The notes under the pieces are model-generated. The model was not told where the DNA came from and made no database searches. It worked only from the letters and a program-made list of their open reading frames with translations. From NCBI GenBank assembly GCA_016946835.1, contig JACVTC010000028.1:710001-735000 (forward strand): a DNA stretch of 25,000 nt, read 5' to 3'. The stretch's first letter is position 1, and every line of letters begins with the position of its first letter. Positions 1-10,508 of this stretch are shown piece by piece. Source of the DNA: Neocallimastix lanati (nom. inval.). Lineage: Eukaryota; Neocallimastigomycota; Neocallimastigomycetes; Neocallimastigales; Neocallimastigaceae. A program made the position numbers and the translations under genes.

Positions 1-213
1 CAATCTTCTGAAACTCTACCCATTCTAATAGCAATAGTAGTATTGTATTTATAACCACAGCGTAAACGAATAATCCACGAAAACCCTAAGTTGAATTGGG
101 GATATTTTAAACTAAGCATAATTATAGCTTTATTGTTTGAGAACTTATTACAATCGTAATTTTGACCTTTAATACCTTGAAATTTGGCAACTGATTTCCA
201 GTAACGTTCTAAA
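1..213 (-). mobile_element. LINE copy A, fragment of retrotransposon ORF
   Basis: This is a piece of the C-terminal part of a non-LTR retrotransposon polyprotein, read on the minus strand. It is almost identical to the matching part of copy C (about 5010-5222, two differences by eye) and clearly less similar to copy B (about 1020-1230). It continues off the left edge of the window. At its other end it stops abruptly after GTTCTAAA, where the poly(A) tail of copy B begins. Either copy A was 5'-truncated here or copy B inserted with loss of the rest. Non-functional as seen. Confidence 0.9.
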
Positions 214-3200
214 TTTTTTTTTTTTTTTTTTAGACAGGGAAGAGAATACACTTCCAAAAACTTTATTAAATTTTATTTTAAAAAATACATGTAGGTGAAA
301 AGTACATTAGAAATTAAAAATAAAAAATTAAAAAATAAAAAATAAAAAATAAAAAAGCTCGAAAATACTATGTATTTCGGCAAGTTGTACTATGCGGGAA
401 TTTTTCCCTTCCTATCAAATAAAAAAGAAATAAAACCTAGAAGTAACATCTTTAAAATAGATAGTGTGGTGTCCACTAAACTCTCCCCGGATTCATCATT
501 TATTGAGCTACTAGGGCGAGAATCACCCTTCGTAGTAATAGATGATAATCCTGTATTTTCATTATGCCTTATCAGTACGACGTCGACGCTCTTGGTTAAG
601 TTTGATATTTTGCAATACCTATCAAATAATAGCTCAAACGAACTACTTATGATAGGTATTGCATTTGTTAAGAATTCCGCCAAGCCCACAATTTTTGGAA
701 CAGGTGACTCAGATGAACCTTTGAAAAGTAGTTCATTTAAATGTCTCTGTTCCCCACTATCGAAATGTAGTTCATTTAAAACTAAAGTCCCACCAAGAAG
801 GAACAAGTATATATAATGATTGATATAATCTTCAAAATTAGAAATAGAGTCATAGGAAGAAAGAGGATTAAACGCTCTAATCTTCCTAAGGAATAAAACA
901 TAGAGATCATCGATGAAATTTAAAGAATTCCATCTAAAAGATGCAAGAGCATCGCATTTAAAAATCCAATGTTCAAAAGATTGATTACCTTCACCACAAC
1001 ATGGGCAGGACTTTGGACAATCTTCTGAAACTCTACCCATTCTAATAGCAATAGTAGTATTGTATTTATAACCACAGCGTAAACGTATAATCCACGAAAA
1101 TCCTAAGTTGAATTGGGGATATTTTAAGCTAAGCATTATTATAGCTTTATTGTTTGAGAACTTGTTACTATCGTAGTTATGACCTTTAATACCTTGAAAT
1201 CTGGAAACTGATTTCCAGTAACGTTCTATAATATCGTCATATTTTACACATTTATATTTTTTGATTTTTTTATATAGTGTTCTAGATTCTTTAGTCCAGG
1301 AATAATAAGGCATTTTGGGAATAGATTTAATAAGATCCTTTATGATACAGTTTGATTTACTCCATTTTGCAAATGATTTAATCTGTAAGGCTGCGCAGAT
1401 ACCAGCAATAGGAGGGATGCTTAGATCTCGAGATAAAGCATAAGTACTCATTGTTGAATTATGTCTAATATAGTCATTGTTTTCTGTATTTGTTTTACCA
1501 TTTTTAGAGAAGGAACCGATACACCAAAATAGACCAGTATTAATTAATGTTTGAATTCTAGCCGTTCTAGATTTGTTTGAACCAAGTAAAGGAGAATAAT
1601 AAATTACTTTACTAATAACAAAGGATTGAAGAACTTTTTTCTTGTATACAATAGGAATAAGTTTATTTGAAAAGAAACGTGTAAATGAAAGAAGGGATTT
1701 TCTAACTTTAAAATGCATGTGAGATATAATGTGTTCTAGTAGGAGATCATCTGAAAAAGGAATACCAAGATAGACATAACTAGAAACTTTAGGAATATCA
1801 TTCTTTCCTAAATAGAAGGTTGGATCACTATAGTTTGGAGGAGGTTGGAAGTTCATTGGTTTTATAACCATAGTTGCACACTTTTCAATACCAAAAGTCA
1901 TTTCATTTAAATTAGCCCATTTATGTACCTTTTTTAGTAATTTTTCTAAATTTTTTGCACTTGGAGCAATGAGAACAACATCATCAGCAAAGAGTCCACC
2001 ACAACACTTTTTTCTTCCAATATTAACACCATACTTTTCTCAGTCATTTAATATATCATTGATGAATAAATTGAATAAAATTGGAGATAATGGACAACCT
2101 TGACGAACACCTCTTTTAATAGGAAATTCATTTGATAACATTGAAGCAAATCGAGCACGAGCTTTAGATGAAGTATATAAATTACAAAGAAAATCAAAAC
2201 ATTTACCACGTACTCCATAATGATATAATTTAGTAAGAATGTTAAAAATAGGAACTGAATCATAAGCTTTTTTAAGATCTAAAAAGGCTAAATATGTGAA
2301 TTTTCCTTGAAATTTTCTTCTTTGGCATATTTCTCTAACGGAAATGAATAAACTAATGCATTCTTCACGGTTGCGAAAACCAAATTGTTCAGGTCTAATG
2401 AAATTGTGTGAGAGTGCATAAGAAGATATTCTATCTGTTACAATTTTTGAAATGATTTTCAGTCCAACATTAATGAGAGAAATACCTCGATAATTACTAC
2501 AATCTGATAGGTCACCTTTCTTAGGGATTGATACAATAGAAGCTGAGTTCCATTTTTTAGGAAAAGACCCATTCCATATTTTATTAAAAATCAATTTAAG
2601 ACACTTTCCAGCAGCAGGATGTGTTTCTAGTAATTCTTCATTGCAAAACAGAGCTTTGTAGAATTCAATCGGGATACCATCGGGGCCGGGTGCTTTGTTG
2701 TTTTTCATAGATGAAATTGTTTTTTTAATATCGTCAATCGTAATGGGATCGTTGATATTCCAGGTAGAGGATCTAAGACTAATATTCCTTAAAGCATGGA
2801 TCGTTACGATTAAGGCTGTGACCTGAGGGATCAGAAGCTAGATCTTTATAATATTCAGCCCATCTATCTAATTGTTTAGTAGGAGAGATAATATCTTGAC
2901 CAAATTTAGATTTTATGCAAGTAGGGGAGGTAGATGAATACGATGGTTTAGCCATTTTTTTTAAACATCTCCAACCATTTTTGAAATCTTTATTCAAAAA
3001 ATAATTACCAATTTTTACTATATTAGCTTTAAATCTAGCAGAACGAAATTTGCTCTTTGTTTTCTTGATTAATTTGCAAAGTTTTTCATATTTATTAAAT
3101 TGTTCAAGGTAATTATCAACATTTTCACAGTTAAAGTAAGGCTTAATATTTCGAAATGCAATATGTTTTTCATGAGACAGTCTTTTAATGAAATAAGGAC

Positions 3201-3795
3201 AATGAAATGCAGAGCCCTTTAAATTTATTGGAATGAAAGCCTTAATATCCTTCCCGGTATTATTTGCTGTATTGATAAATTTTTCTACCATTTCATCAGC
3301 CGTGAGCGAATTGTAATGAGAATCGAGGTCATTTGCTAAGATTGAAAAATAATTATGTGATAAAATATCTGAATTTTTTGTTTTACAAATATGTGTAGAC
3401 CATTTAGAAACTTTAGCAGGCCTTATAAAGCCATCGGAGAGAACTTTGTTGCAAGAAAGTATAATAGGTTTATGATCAGAAATACCATAAAATGAAGTGC
3501 AAACCGAGGTTTTATTAAAATGAGCTGCCAAAGCCTCATTATATATGACATGGTCAATACAAGATGATCTAGAACCTTTGGCATAAGTAAATTTATTACC
3601 ATATAAGGGAGCAATAAACCAATTAGGAAAATTATTTGAAATGTATGTTTTGATCTTCTTTAATGACATGTTAAAATCACCAACTAGGACAGCAGGAACG
3701 TTTTTTCTATTGTGAAAACGTAACCATTGGGAAAGTTCATCAAAAGCAGCTAGTCTTTCTTCCTTCCATTTGCTTTGAGGGAAGTATAAGGGAAT
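214..3795 (-). mobile_element. LINE copy B, 5'-truncated APE-type non-LTR retrotransposon
   Basis: Read on the minus strand, this is a long interspersed element that copies itself by target-primed reverse transcription. Its 3' end carries an 18-nt poly(A) tail (T-run at 214-231) and a 158-bp 3' UTR (232-389). The coding part follows in the order endonuclease, reverse transcriptase, Cys/His C-terminus. The 5' boundary is set at 3795 because coding similarity to an APE endonuclease runs up to there and an in-frame stop lies just beyond; the true breakpoint could be a few bases lower. The endonuclease N-terminus and any ORF1 are missing. I could not find a target-site duplication flanking this copy. 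Confidence 0.9.
390..3795 (-). pseudogene. LINE ORF2 (endonuclease / reverse transcriptase), broken
   Basis: This is the pol-like protein of copy B. The endonuclease part (about 3795-3420) shows the VGDFN block near 3680 and the SDHKP motif near 3470, both typical of APE endonucleases. The reverse transcriptase (about 2770-1900) shows APGPDG, a YRGISL block, the FLDLKKAYDSV palm motif, GVRQGCPLSP and the FADD catalytic motif at 1980-1991. The C-terminus (about 1070-960) has a CPCCGE...H...C zinc-finger-like cluster as in reverse transcriptase zinc-binding domains. Two lesions break it: a 1-nt frameshift between about 2780 and 2790, and a premature TGA at 2040-2042 just before the FADD block. 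Otherwise the reading frame is open, so decay is mild. The clade is not resolved here; no RNase H motif was noticed. Confidence 0.9.
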
Positions 3796-4167
3796 TTAAT
3801 ATTTTAATCTTTTTTTAATTTAAATAGAAGTCTTTTTTTTTGAAAAAAAAATAGTTATCAATTTTTTAAAAACAAATATAAACGCATAAAAAAAAAGATT
3901 AGAAATTAAAAAAAAAGTTAAAGAATTAAATTAAGGCATACATAATAAAAGTTTTTTTTTTAAAATTAAAATTAATATCGTAATTATATAAATAATTATA
4001 TTAATGATTAAAAATAAAATCTTTTTTTTTATTTATTTATTTTTAAAATTTAATTTATTTTTAAACAAGTCTAGAAAAGGAGAAAATAATTGAAAAAAGA
4101 AAAATCCATGTGGATGAAAAATATAATATATTCTAATTTCATTTAATTAATATTTGTAAGACTTCAC
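3796..4167. other. AT-rich spacer between LINE copies
   Basis: This stretch is low-complexity A/T with several T and A runs. I see no coding potential, RNA gene or element end in it. The last few bases before 4168 (ACTTCACA) belong to the target DNA of copy C. Confidence 0.6.
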
Positions 4168-4178
4168 AAGGGCATTAT

Positions 4179-4181
<3 letters not shown>
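4168..4181. repeat. Target-site duplication of LINE copy C, 3'-end side
   Basis: The 14-mer AAGGGCATTATTAT directly abuts the poly(A) tail (T-run) of copy C. The same 14 bases lie at 5693-5706 on the other side. The final T merges with the T-run, so 13 bases are certain and the 14th is ambiguous. Confidence 0.9.
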
Positions 4182-4232
<51 letters not shown>

Positions 4233-5692
4233 CAGGGAAGAGAATACACTTCCAAAACTTTATTAAATTTTATTTTAAAAAATACATGTAGGTGAAAAGT
4301 ACATTTGAAATTAAAAATAAATAAATAAAAAATAAAAAAATAAAAAAGCTCGAAAATACTATGTATTTCGGCAAGTTGTACTATGCGGGAATTTTTCCCT
4401 TCCTATCAAATAAAAAAGAAATAAAACCTAGAAGTAACATCTTTAAAATAGATAGTGTGGTGTCCAACTAAACTCTCCCCGGATTCATCATTTATTGAAC
4501 TACTAGGGAGAGATTCATCCTTCGTAGAAATAGATGACGATCCTGTATTATCATTATGCCTTATCAGTACGACGTCGACGCACTTGGTTAAGTTTGATAT
4601 TTTGCAATACCTATCAAATAATAGCTCAAACGAACTACTTATGATAGATATTGCACCTGTTAAGAATTCCGCCAAGCCCACAATTTTTGGAACAGGTTGA
4701 CTCAGATGAACCTTTGAAAAGTAGTTCATTTAATTGTCTCTGTTCCCCACTATCGAAATGTAGCTCATTTAAAACTAAAGTCCCACCAAGAAGGAACAAG
4801 TATATATAATGATTGATATAATCTTCAAAATTAGAAATAGAGTCATAGGAAGAAAGAGGATTAAACACTCTAATCTTCCTAAGGAATAAAACATAGAGAT
4901 CATCGATGAAATTTAAAGAATTCCATATAAAAGATGCAAGAGCATCGCATTTAAAAATCCAATGTTCAAAAGATTGTTTATCTTCGCCACAACAGGGGCA
5001 ATACTTGGGACAATCTTCTGAAACTCTACCCATTCTAATAGCAATAGTAGTATTGTATTTATAACCACAGCGTAAACGAATAATCCACGAAAACCCTAAG
5101 TTGAATTGGGGATATTTTAAACTAAGCATAATTATAGCTTTATTGTTTGAGAACTTATTACGATCGTAATTTTGACCTTTAATACCTTGAAATTTGGCAA
5201 CTGATTCCCAGTAACGTTCTAAAATATCGTCATATTTTTCACATTTATATTTTTTGATTTTTTTATACAGTGTTCTAGATTCTTTAGTCCAGGAATAATG
5301 ATGCATTTTGGGAATAGATTTAATAAGATCCTTTATAATACAGTTTGATTTACTCCATTTTGCAAATGATTTAATCTGTAAGGCTGCGCAGACACCAGCA
5401 ATAGGAGGAATGCTTAGATCTCGAGATAAAGCATAAGTACTCATAGTAGAATTATGTCTAATATAGTCATTGTCTTCTGAACTTGTTTTACCATTTTTAG
5501 AGAAGGAGCCGATACACCAAAATAGACCAGTATTAATTAATGTTTGAATTCTGGCCGTTCTGGATTTGTTTGAACCAAGTAAAGGAGAATAATAAATTAC
5601 TTTACTAATAACAAAGGATTGAAGAACTTTTTTCTTGTATGCAATAGGGATAAGTTTATTTGAGAAGAAATGTGTAAATGAAAGAAGGGATT
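4182..5692 (-). mobile_element. LINE copy C, short 5'-truncated insertion
   Basis: This is a second complete insertion event of the same LINE family, on the minus strand. It has a poly(A) tail of about 49 nt (T-run 4181-4229), a 3' UTR (4230-4380) matching that of copy B, and about 1.3 kb of the 3' part of ORF2. Its 5' end falls in the middle of the reverse transcriptase C-terminal region at a point equal to about 1699 in copy B. It is flanked by a perfect 14-bp direct repeat (4168-4181 and 5693-5706), the signature of target-primed insertion. It lacks endonuclease and catalytic reverse transcriptase motifs, so it is dead on arrival. Confidence 0.93.
4381..5692 (-). pseudogene. LINE ORF2 C-terminal part in copy C, frameshifted
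   Basis: The 3' third of the LINE polyprotein is open from the truncation point at 5692 down to about 4700, including the CPCCGED...H...C zinc-like cluster near 4980-5010. Two single-base insertions relative to copy B break the end of the frame: an extra T near 4697 (GGTTGACTC versus GGTGACTC) and an extra A near 4467 (GTCCAACTAA versus GTCCACTAA). The original stop corresponds to TAG at 4381-4383. It cannot make an active protein because the catalytic part is missing. Confidence 0.88.
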
Positions 5693-5706
5693 AAGGGCAT
5701 TATTAT
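5693..5706. repeat. Target-site duplication of LINE copy C, 5'-end side
   Basis: Second copy of the 14-mer AAGGGCATTATTAT, immediately after the truncated 5' end of copy C (the shared sequence with copy B ends at GAAGGGATT). It pairs with 4168-4181. Confidence 0.9.
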
Positions 5707-6003
5707 ACTGAAGTATAATAATTAATTTTGACTTCACAATGTTAATCATAAATTTAAGATATAAAATTATGATCATCTAGAAAAGATTAAGATTTATTTC
5801 CTTTAAATATTAGGACATAAAACAAAACATCAGGTTCACTTTCAACACTCACTATTAAGAAAATTATTTTTCACAATCCCATATATATATATTTATTAAC
5901 ATCATTAACGAAATGAATCCAATAAATTCAAATACATAATTTTTTTTTTTTTTTAAAAAAAATACATTTTTTAAACCCATAAAAAATTTAATGATTTAAG
6001 CTT

Positions 6004-6043
<40 letters not shown>

Positions 6044-6452
6044 TTATTTATTTTAATTTTTTTTGTTTAAATGCGTAAAATTTTTATTTTCTTCCTTTTT
6101 AAACTTTATTCCTTTCTTTTACATTTTTTATTTTATTCATTTTTTAATTTTATTTTTTTATATTTTAAAAAATTTTACTTTATTTTCCTTTTATGAACAT
6201 TTTTTTTTTTTTTTTTTTTATATTTGCGAATCTAATTTTTTTTTATAATTATTTATAAATACTATTCGACAAAACACACTCTTTTTTTTTTATTTATTTA
6301 TTTAAATATACAATATTTTACAATCAAGAGTGTAAAGATATTCTATCTATAATAATATTATAAAAATTAAAAAATACCGCGAAAATTTTTAAATTTTCTT
6401 TTTTCTTAAAATTATTTTGGTATCGTGAATAAAGAAATGAGATTAAAGTTGC
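5707..6452. other. AT-rich spacer and PDI 3' flank
   Basis: The spacer holds long T-runs (5941-5954, about 6007-6040, 6200-6219) and no supportable gene. The 61-codon plus-strand frame at 6063-6248 is Phe/Ile-rich low-complexity noise. The right end must contain the 3' UTR and polyadenylation region of the PDI gene, but no single signal stands out in this base composition. Confidence 0.6.
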
Positions 6453-8564
6453 TTATAATTCATCCTTTTCCTTCTTTTCTTCCTTCTTTTCTTCTTCCTT
6501 CTTTTCTTCCTTCTTTTCGTCTTCCTTCTTTTCATCTTCCTTCTTTTCTTCTTCCTTAGCTGGTTCAGCTAACTTGAATTCATTAACAGCGTTCTTCTTT
6601 AAGAATTCAATGATAGAATCCTTTGAACGGTCACCATCATAAATAACTGGAGTGTTCTTGTCATCGGCCTTGAATAAAATAACGGTTGGGAAACCTTCAA
6701 GGTCGTTCCATGGAGAGGTTGGTGGAATATCATTTTCAGTAGCATCCATTCTAGCAATAAGAAGCTTGTCATTAGTTTCGTTGATGGCTTCAGCGATTTC
6801 CTTGTAAGTTGGAGCAAGCTTCTTACAGTGACCACACCATGGAGCGTAGAGTAAAAGTAAAACATCCTTAGACTTATCAAGAACAACATCTTCGAAAGTC
6901 TTGGCAACAACATTGAAGATACCGTCTTCTTGCTTTTCTGGAATATCTTGACTCTTAACGTATGGTTCTAATTTACCAGCTTGGAAATCTTCAATAAACT
7001 TTTCAAGAGCTTCCTTTTCAATCTTCTTGTCTTGTGGGTATGGGAACTTAGTGTTTTGCTTAACATCTTGAATGATGATAGCTGGCCAGTTTTCCTTAAG
7101 ACCAAGGAACTTACCATGACCGGTGAACTTAACAGCATCAATGTAGACAAAGTTAAGCTTACCTTGGACCTTCTTAGCAATAGCTTCACACCAGGCACCA
7201 ATAGTTTTCTTGTCTTCAGCTTCAGTAGTGAAGAGGTAGACAAGTGGAAGACCAGAATCCATGTACTTACTGTAGTTTTCTGGACCAAGTTCGTCCATTA
7301 ATGGAACAGATTCAACCTTAACGAATTCCTTGATAGATTCTTCAGTAATCTTACCTTCTAAAACAGCCTTACCTTCATCGAATTGCTTGTAAACAACAAT
7401 ACCTGGAACAGCGGAACCAGCCTTCTTAGCAAGTTCTTCGTTATCAATGTAACCAAAAACGAATTGTTCACGTAATTCCTTAGCATTAGCTTCAAGAGCC
7501 TTGTATTCATCAGAACCTTCCTTAACGAAACCAACAACAACAACCTTGTCAGAAGTGGAGAATTTTTCGAATTCATCAGCCTTAATGGCAGTAAGATCTG
7601 GAAGGTTTTGTTTCTTCATGTAACTAATAATACTTTCAGAAGTACGTTGACCCTTGTAGTCAGATGGCTTACCATTTCTGTAAACCTTAAGGGTTGGGTA
7701 ACCTCTAACACCAACTTCATTACAGATATCAGATTCAACAGTACAATCAACTTCAGCTAAAAGAATGTTTTCTTCCTTTAAAGCAGTAGCAGCCTTAGCG
7801 AATTCTGGAGCTAAAGCTATATATTTCGTATTTATTTTTTTGTTTATTTATTACGAATAATTTACATTTAATTAATTCTTTGTTTAATTTGATCAAATAA
7901 TTTATTTTTAATTTTTATATTTAATAACACAAACCTTTGCAGTGACCACACCATGGAGCAAAGTACTATAAATAAATATATTAATAATACAAATACATAT
8001 ATCAAAAATTAATATTTATTTTCTTTATAATTTTTAATACATAATTTATATATATATTCAATTTATTTTATATATCTTTCTTCTATTTAACCTTTTTTTT
8101 ATCTACATTATTTCATTTCCTTTTATTATTATTATTATTTTATTTATTTAAAATATTTTTTTTCTTATTTTTTTTACTTTTTAATTTAATTTTTCTTATT
8201 TATTATTTATATTACATTTCCATTTTCAAATATAAAAATATTAATGAAATATTTAAATTACTTTTTTATTATTATCACTTCATTACTTAATAACACGTAC
8301 ATAACACTTTATTTTTTTTAACTTTTCCAAATTTCAATTCTATTCCATCCATTTTATTTATTTTTTATTTATTATATTTATTAATACTACTTTTTTTTTA
8401 ATAATTTTATTTATTTATTTATTTACCTTAACTAAAGCAAGTGGAGTAGATTCTAAAGTGACTTCGTAATCGTCCTTAGTAAGAGATTTTACATCACCTT
8501 CAGCAGCAACCTTAGTGGCTAATAAAACTGAAGCGACAACCTTGAATAATTTACTGAATCTCAT
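6453..8564 (-). CDS. PDI1: Protein disulfide isomerase, three exons
   Basis: This enzyme forms, breaks and rearranges disulfide bonds in proteins folding in the ER lumen. Exons on the minus strand are 8564-8427, 7965-7935 and 7816-6453, giving 510 aa, the usual PDI length. Residues 1 to about 21 form a signal peptide (start MRFSKLFK). Thioredoxin domain a has WCGHC at 51-55, followed by redox-inactive b and b' domains and domain a' with WCGHC at 383-387. A Lys/Glu-rich tail from about 475 ends in the ER-retrieval signal KDEL. Introns are 8426-7966 (donor GTAAAT, 461 bp) and 7934-7817 (weak donor GTTTGT, acceptor ATATAG, 118 bp). The start at 8564 was chosen over an in-frame upstream ATG at 8666 because it gives a proper signal peptide; the upstream extension is Phe/Lys low-complexity. 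Codons favour AAG, GGT and TTC, unlike the AT-rich surroundings, suggesting high expression. Confidence 0.95.
7935..7965 (-). other. 31-nt microexon of PDI encoding the first CGHC active site
   Basis: The exon is bounded by acceptor TTATAG and donor GTTTGT and encodes Tyr-Phe-Ala-Pro-Trp-Cys-Gly-His-Cys-Lys plus the first base of the next Ala codon. Joining it to the flanking exons restores a continuous, family-typical thioredoxin fold (LALVK before it, ALAPEF after it). Skipping it would remove the active site and shift the frame. Confidence 0.92.
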
Positions 8565-8880
8565 TTTTATCTTTATTTCTAACTTTTTGTAAATAAATTT
8601 TAACAAAAGGTAATTTTTAAATAAAAAAAAAAAGAAAAAAAAAGAAAAAAGAAAAAAATTTATCAATCTATTTATATTAAAAAAATATATATATATAAAT
8701 TAATATTAAAAATTTAATAATAATAATTTACGAAACAATTTATTAATAAAAATAACTAATTAATAAATTATTAATAATAATTAGGATAATCTTTTTTTCA
8801 TTGATTTTAATATTAATATTAATATTAATAATGATTAATTAAATAGTTTATTTCTTTTTTTTTTTAAAAAAAAAAAACCA
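8565..8880. other. AT-rich upstream region of PDI
   Basis: This is the 5' flank of the PDI gene on the minus strand. It is almost pure A/T with homopolymer runs and alternating TA. A promoter must lie here, but no element can be singled out. No gene seen. Confidence 0.5.
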
Positions 8881-9010
8881 AAATAAATATTAAATAAATA
8901 AATATTAAATAAATAAATATTAAATAAATAAATATTAAATAAATAAATATTAAATAAATAAATATTAAATAAATAAATATTAAATAAATAAATATTAAAT
9001 AAATAAATAT
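8881..9010. repeat. 15-mer tandem repeat, about 8.7 copies
   Basis: A perfect array of the 15-base unit AAATAAATATTAAAT. It degenerates to the right up to about 9083 with ATATAG interruptions. Confidence 0.92.
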
Positions 9011-10508
9011 ATAGATATTAAATAAATAAATATTAAATAAACAAATATATAGATATTAAATAAATATATAAATATTAAATTAGATTAATTTAATGCATTT
9101 TCTTTTTTAAATATATCATTCACATATATGAAGCGCTTCATTATAGTAATGAACATATTATTAATATATTCACATTCAATTTTCAAGATTTAACTTTTTC
9201 TTTCCAGAACATTAAATAAAAACGAATATCTATTCAATTATAAATTCAACATCCGTTTTATTTTTATTTGATTGCTTTGGGTTTTCTTCTTTTTTTTTTT
9301 TTTTAAAAAAAATAAATAATAAATAATAAATAATAAATAATAAATATTAAATATTAAATAAATAAATTTATTACAAAGTGAATAATATTTATATTAACAA
9401 TATATATTATATCAAATATATTTATATTGTTTTTCTATATCACATTTACATTTTTATATATTTGTAATATAAAATTTTCTTTTTTTTATATTTTTTATTT
9501 AGAAAGATTATTAATTCTAACCTATTCAAAATTCTATTATTTAAACTTCATTGATTTAGCGTGTAAGAAACATTACAAAAAAAAATAATAATAATAATAA
9601 TAATTGAAAATAAAATAATATTAAATAGGAATAAAATTAAAAAATGAAGCTTTTCTTTTTCTATATTATCAACATTTCTTTCTTAGTAACTATATTATTA
9701 GTTCTCAAAGACAAATTTTATTTTTATTTTATATTATACATATTTAAAATAAAAAATAATAATAAAAATAGTATTTTAAATTATAATATTAATTAATAAA
9801 TAAGTAAATAAATAAATAATAAATAAGTAAATAAATAATAAAAGAAATTTTCGCATCATCATCATTAGTTGTATAATACATAAATAAAGATACAATATAA
9901 ACTAATATATAAGTGACCAATGATATTGCACCACACATAAATAATTATAATATTTAATCTATTTAATATTTAATCAATTAATCAATTCATTATTAATTAT
10001 TATTAATTATTATTAATTATTAATAACAGCATTCAATACAATATTTGCATATTTATCCATTTATAGGTTTTATCCATTTATATATTCCATCCATTTATAT
10101 TTTTATAGAACTCTATATTTTTTATTGATTTATATATTTACTTATACATTTACTTATCTATAGTTTATTTATATATTTATTTTTACATTTACTTATTTGT
10201 ATTACATTTATTTATTTTTATTTTTATTTATTCACTTATATATTTGTTTGTTTGTTTGTTTATTTATATTTATTAGCAAATAAAAAATTAGCACATTTAA
10301 TAAATTGATAATCATCGAAATAAAATTCAATAAAATTCAACGGTTCGCTATAACGAATTTATTATATACCAAATTATTAAACAAATTATATTTTGATAAA
10401 AATAATTAAATTAAAAACATTATTAATTATTATATTTATTATTATTCTAAAAATATGAATATAAATATACATTATTTATTATTTATTATCATTTATTTAT
10501 TTATTTAA
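9011..10508. other. Gene-free AT-rich stretch
   Basis: The region contains short microsatellites (AATAAT about 9310-9350, AAT about 9585-9603, TTATTAATTA about 9988-10022) and a 14-bp perfect palindrome at 9128-9141 (ATGAAGCGCTTCAT). A short minus-strand frame at about 9090-9195 looks faintly protein-like but is too short to call. No RNA gene seen. Confidence 0.5.

Noticed and set aside
370-816. 148-codon plus-strand frame over the LINE
   Set aside because: It is the antisense shadow of the real minus-strand LINE frame, which has RT and zinc motifs; the same holds for 4455-4700.
6063-6248. 61-codon plus-strand frame
   Set aside because: Phe/Ile/Tyr low-complexity translation of T-runs with no protein-like features.
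6599-7576. Other open frames on both strands inside PDI
   Set aside because: They are alternative-frame readings of the strongly supported PDI coding exon.
8565-8666. Upstream in-frame ATG extending PDI by 34 residues
   Set aside because: The extension is Phe/Lys/Ile low-complexity and would bury the signal peptide.
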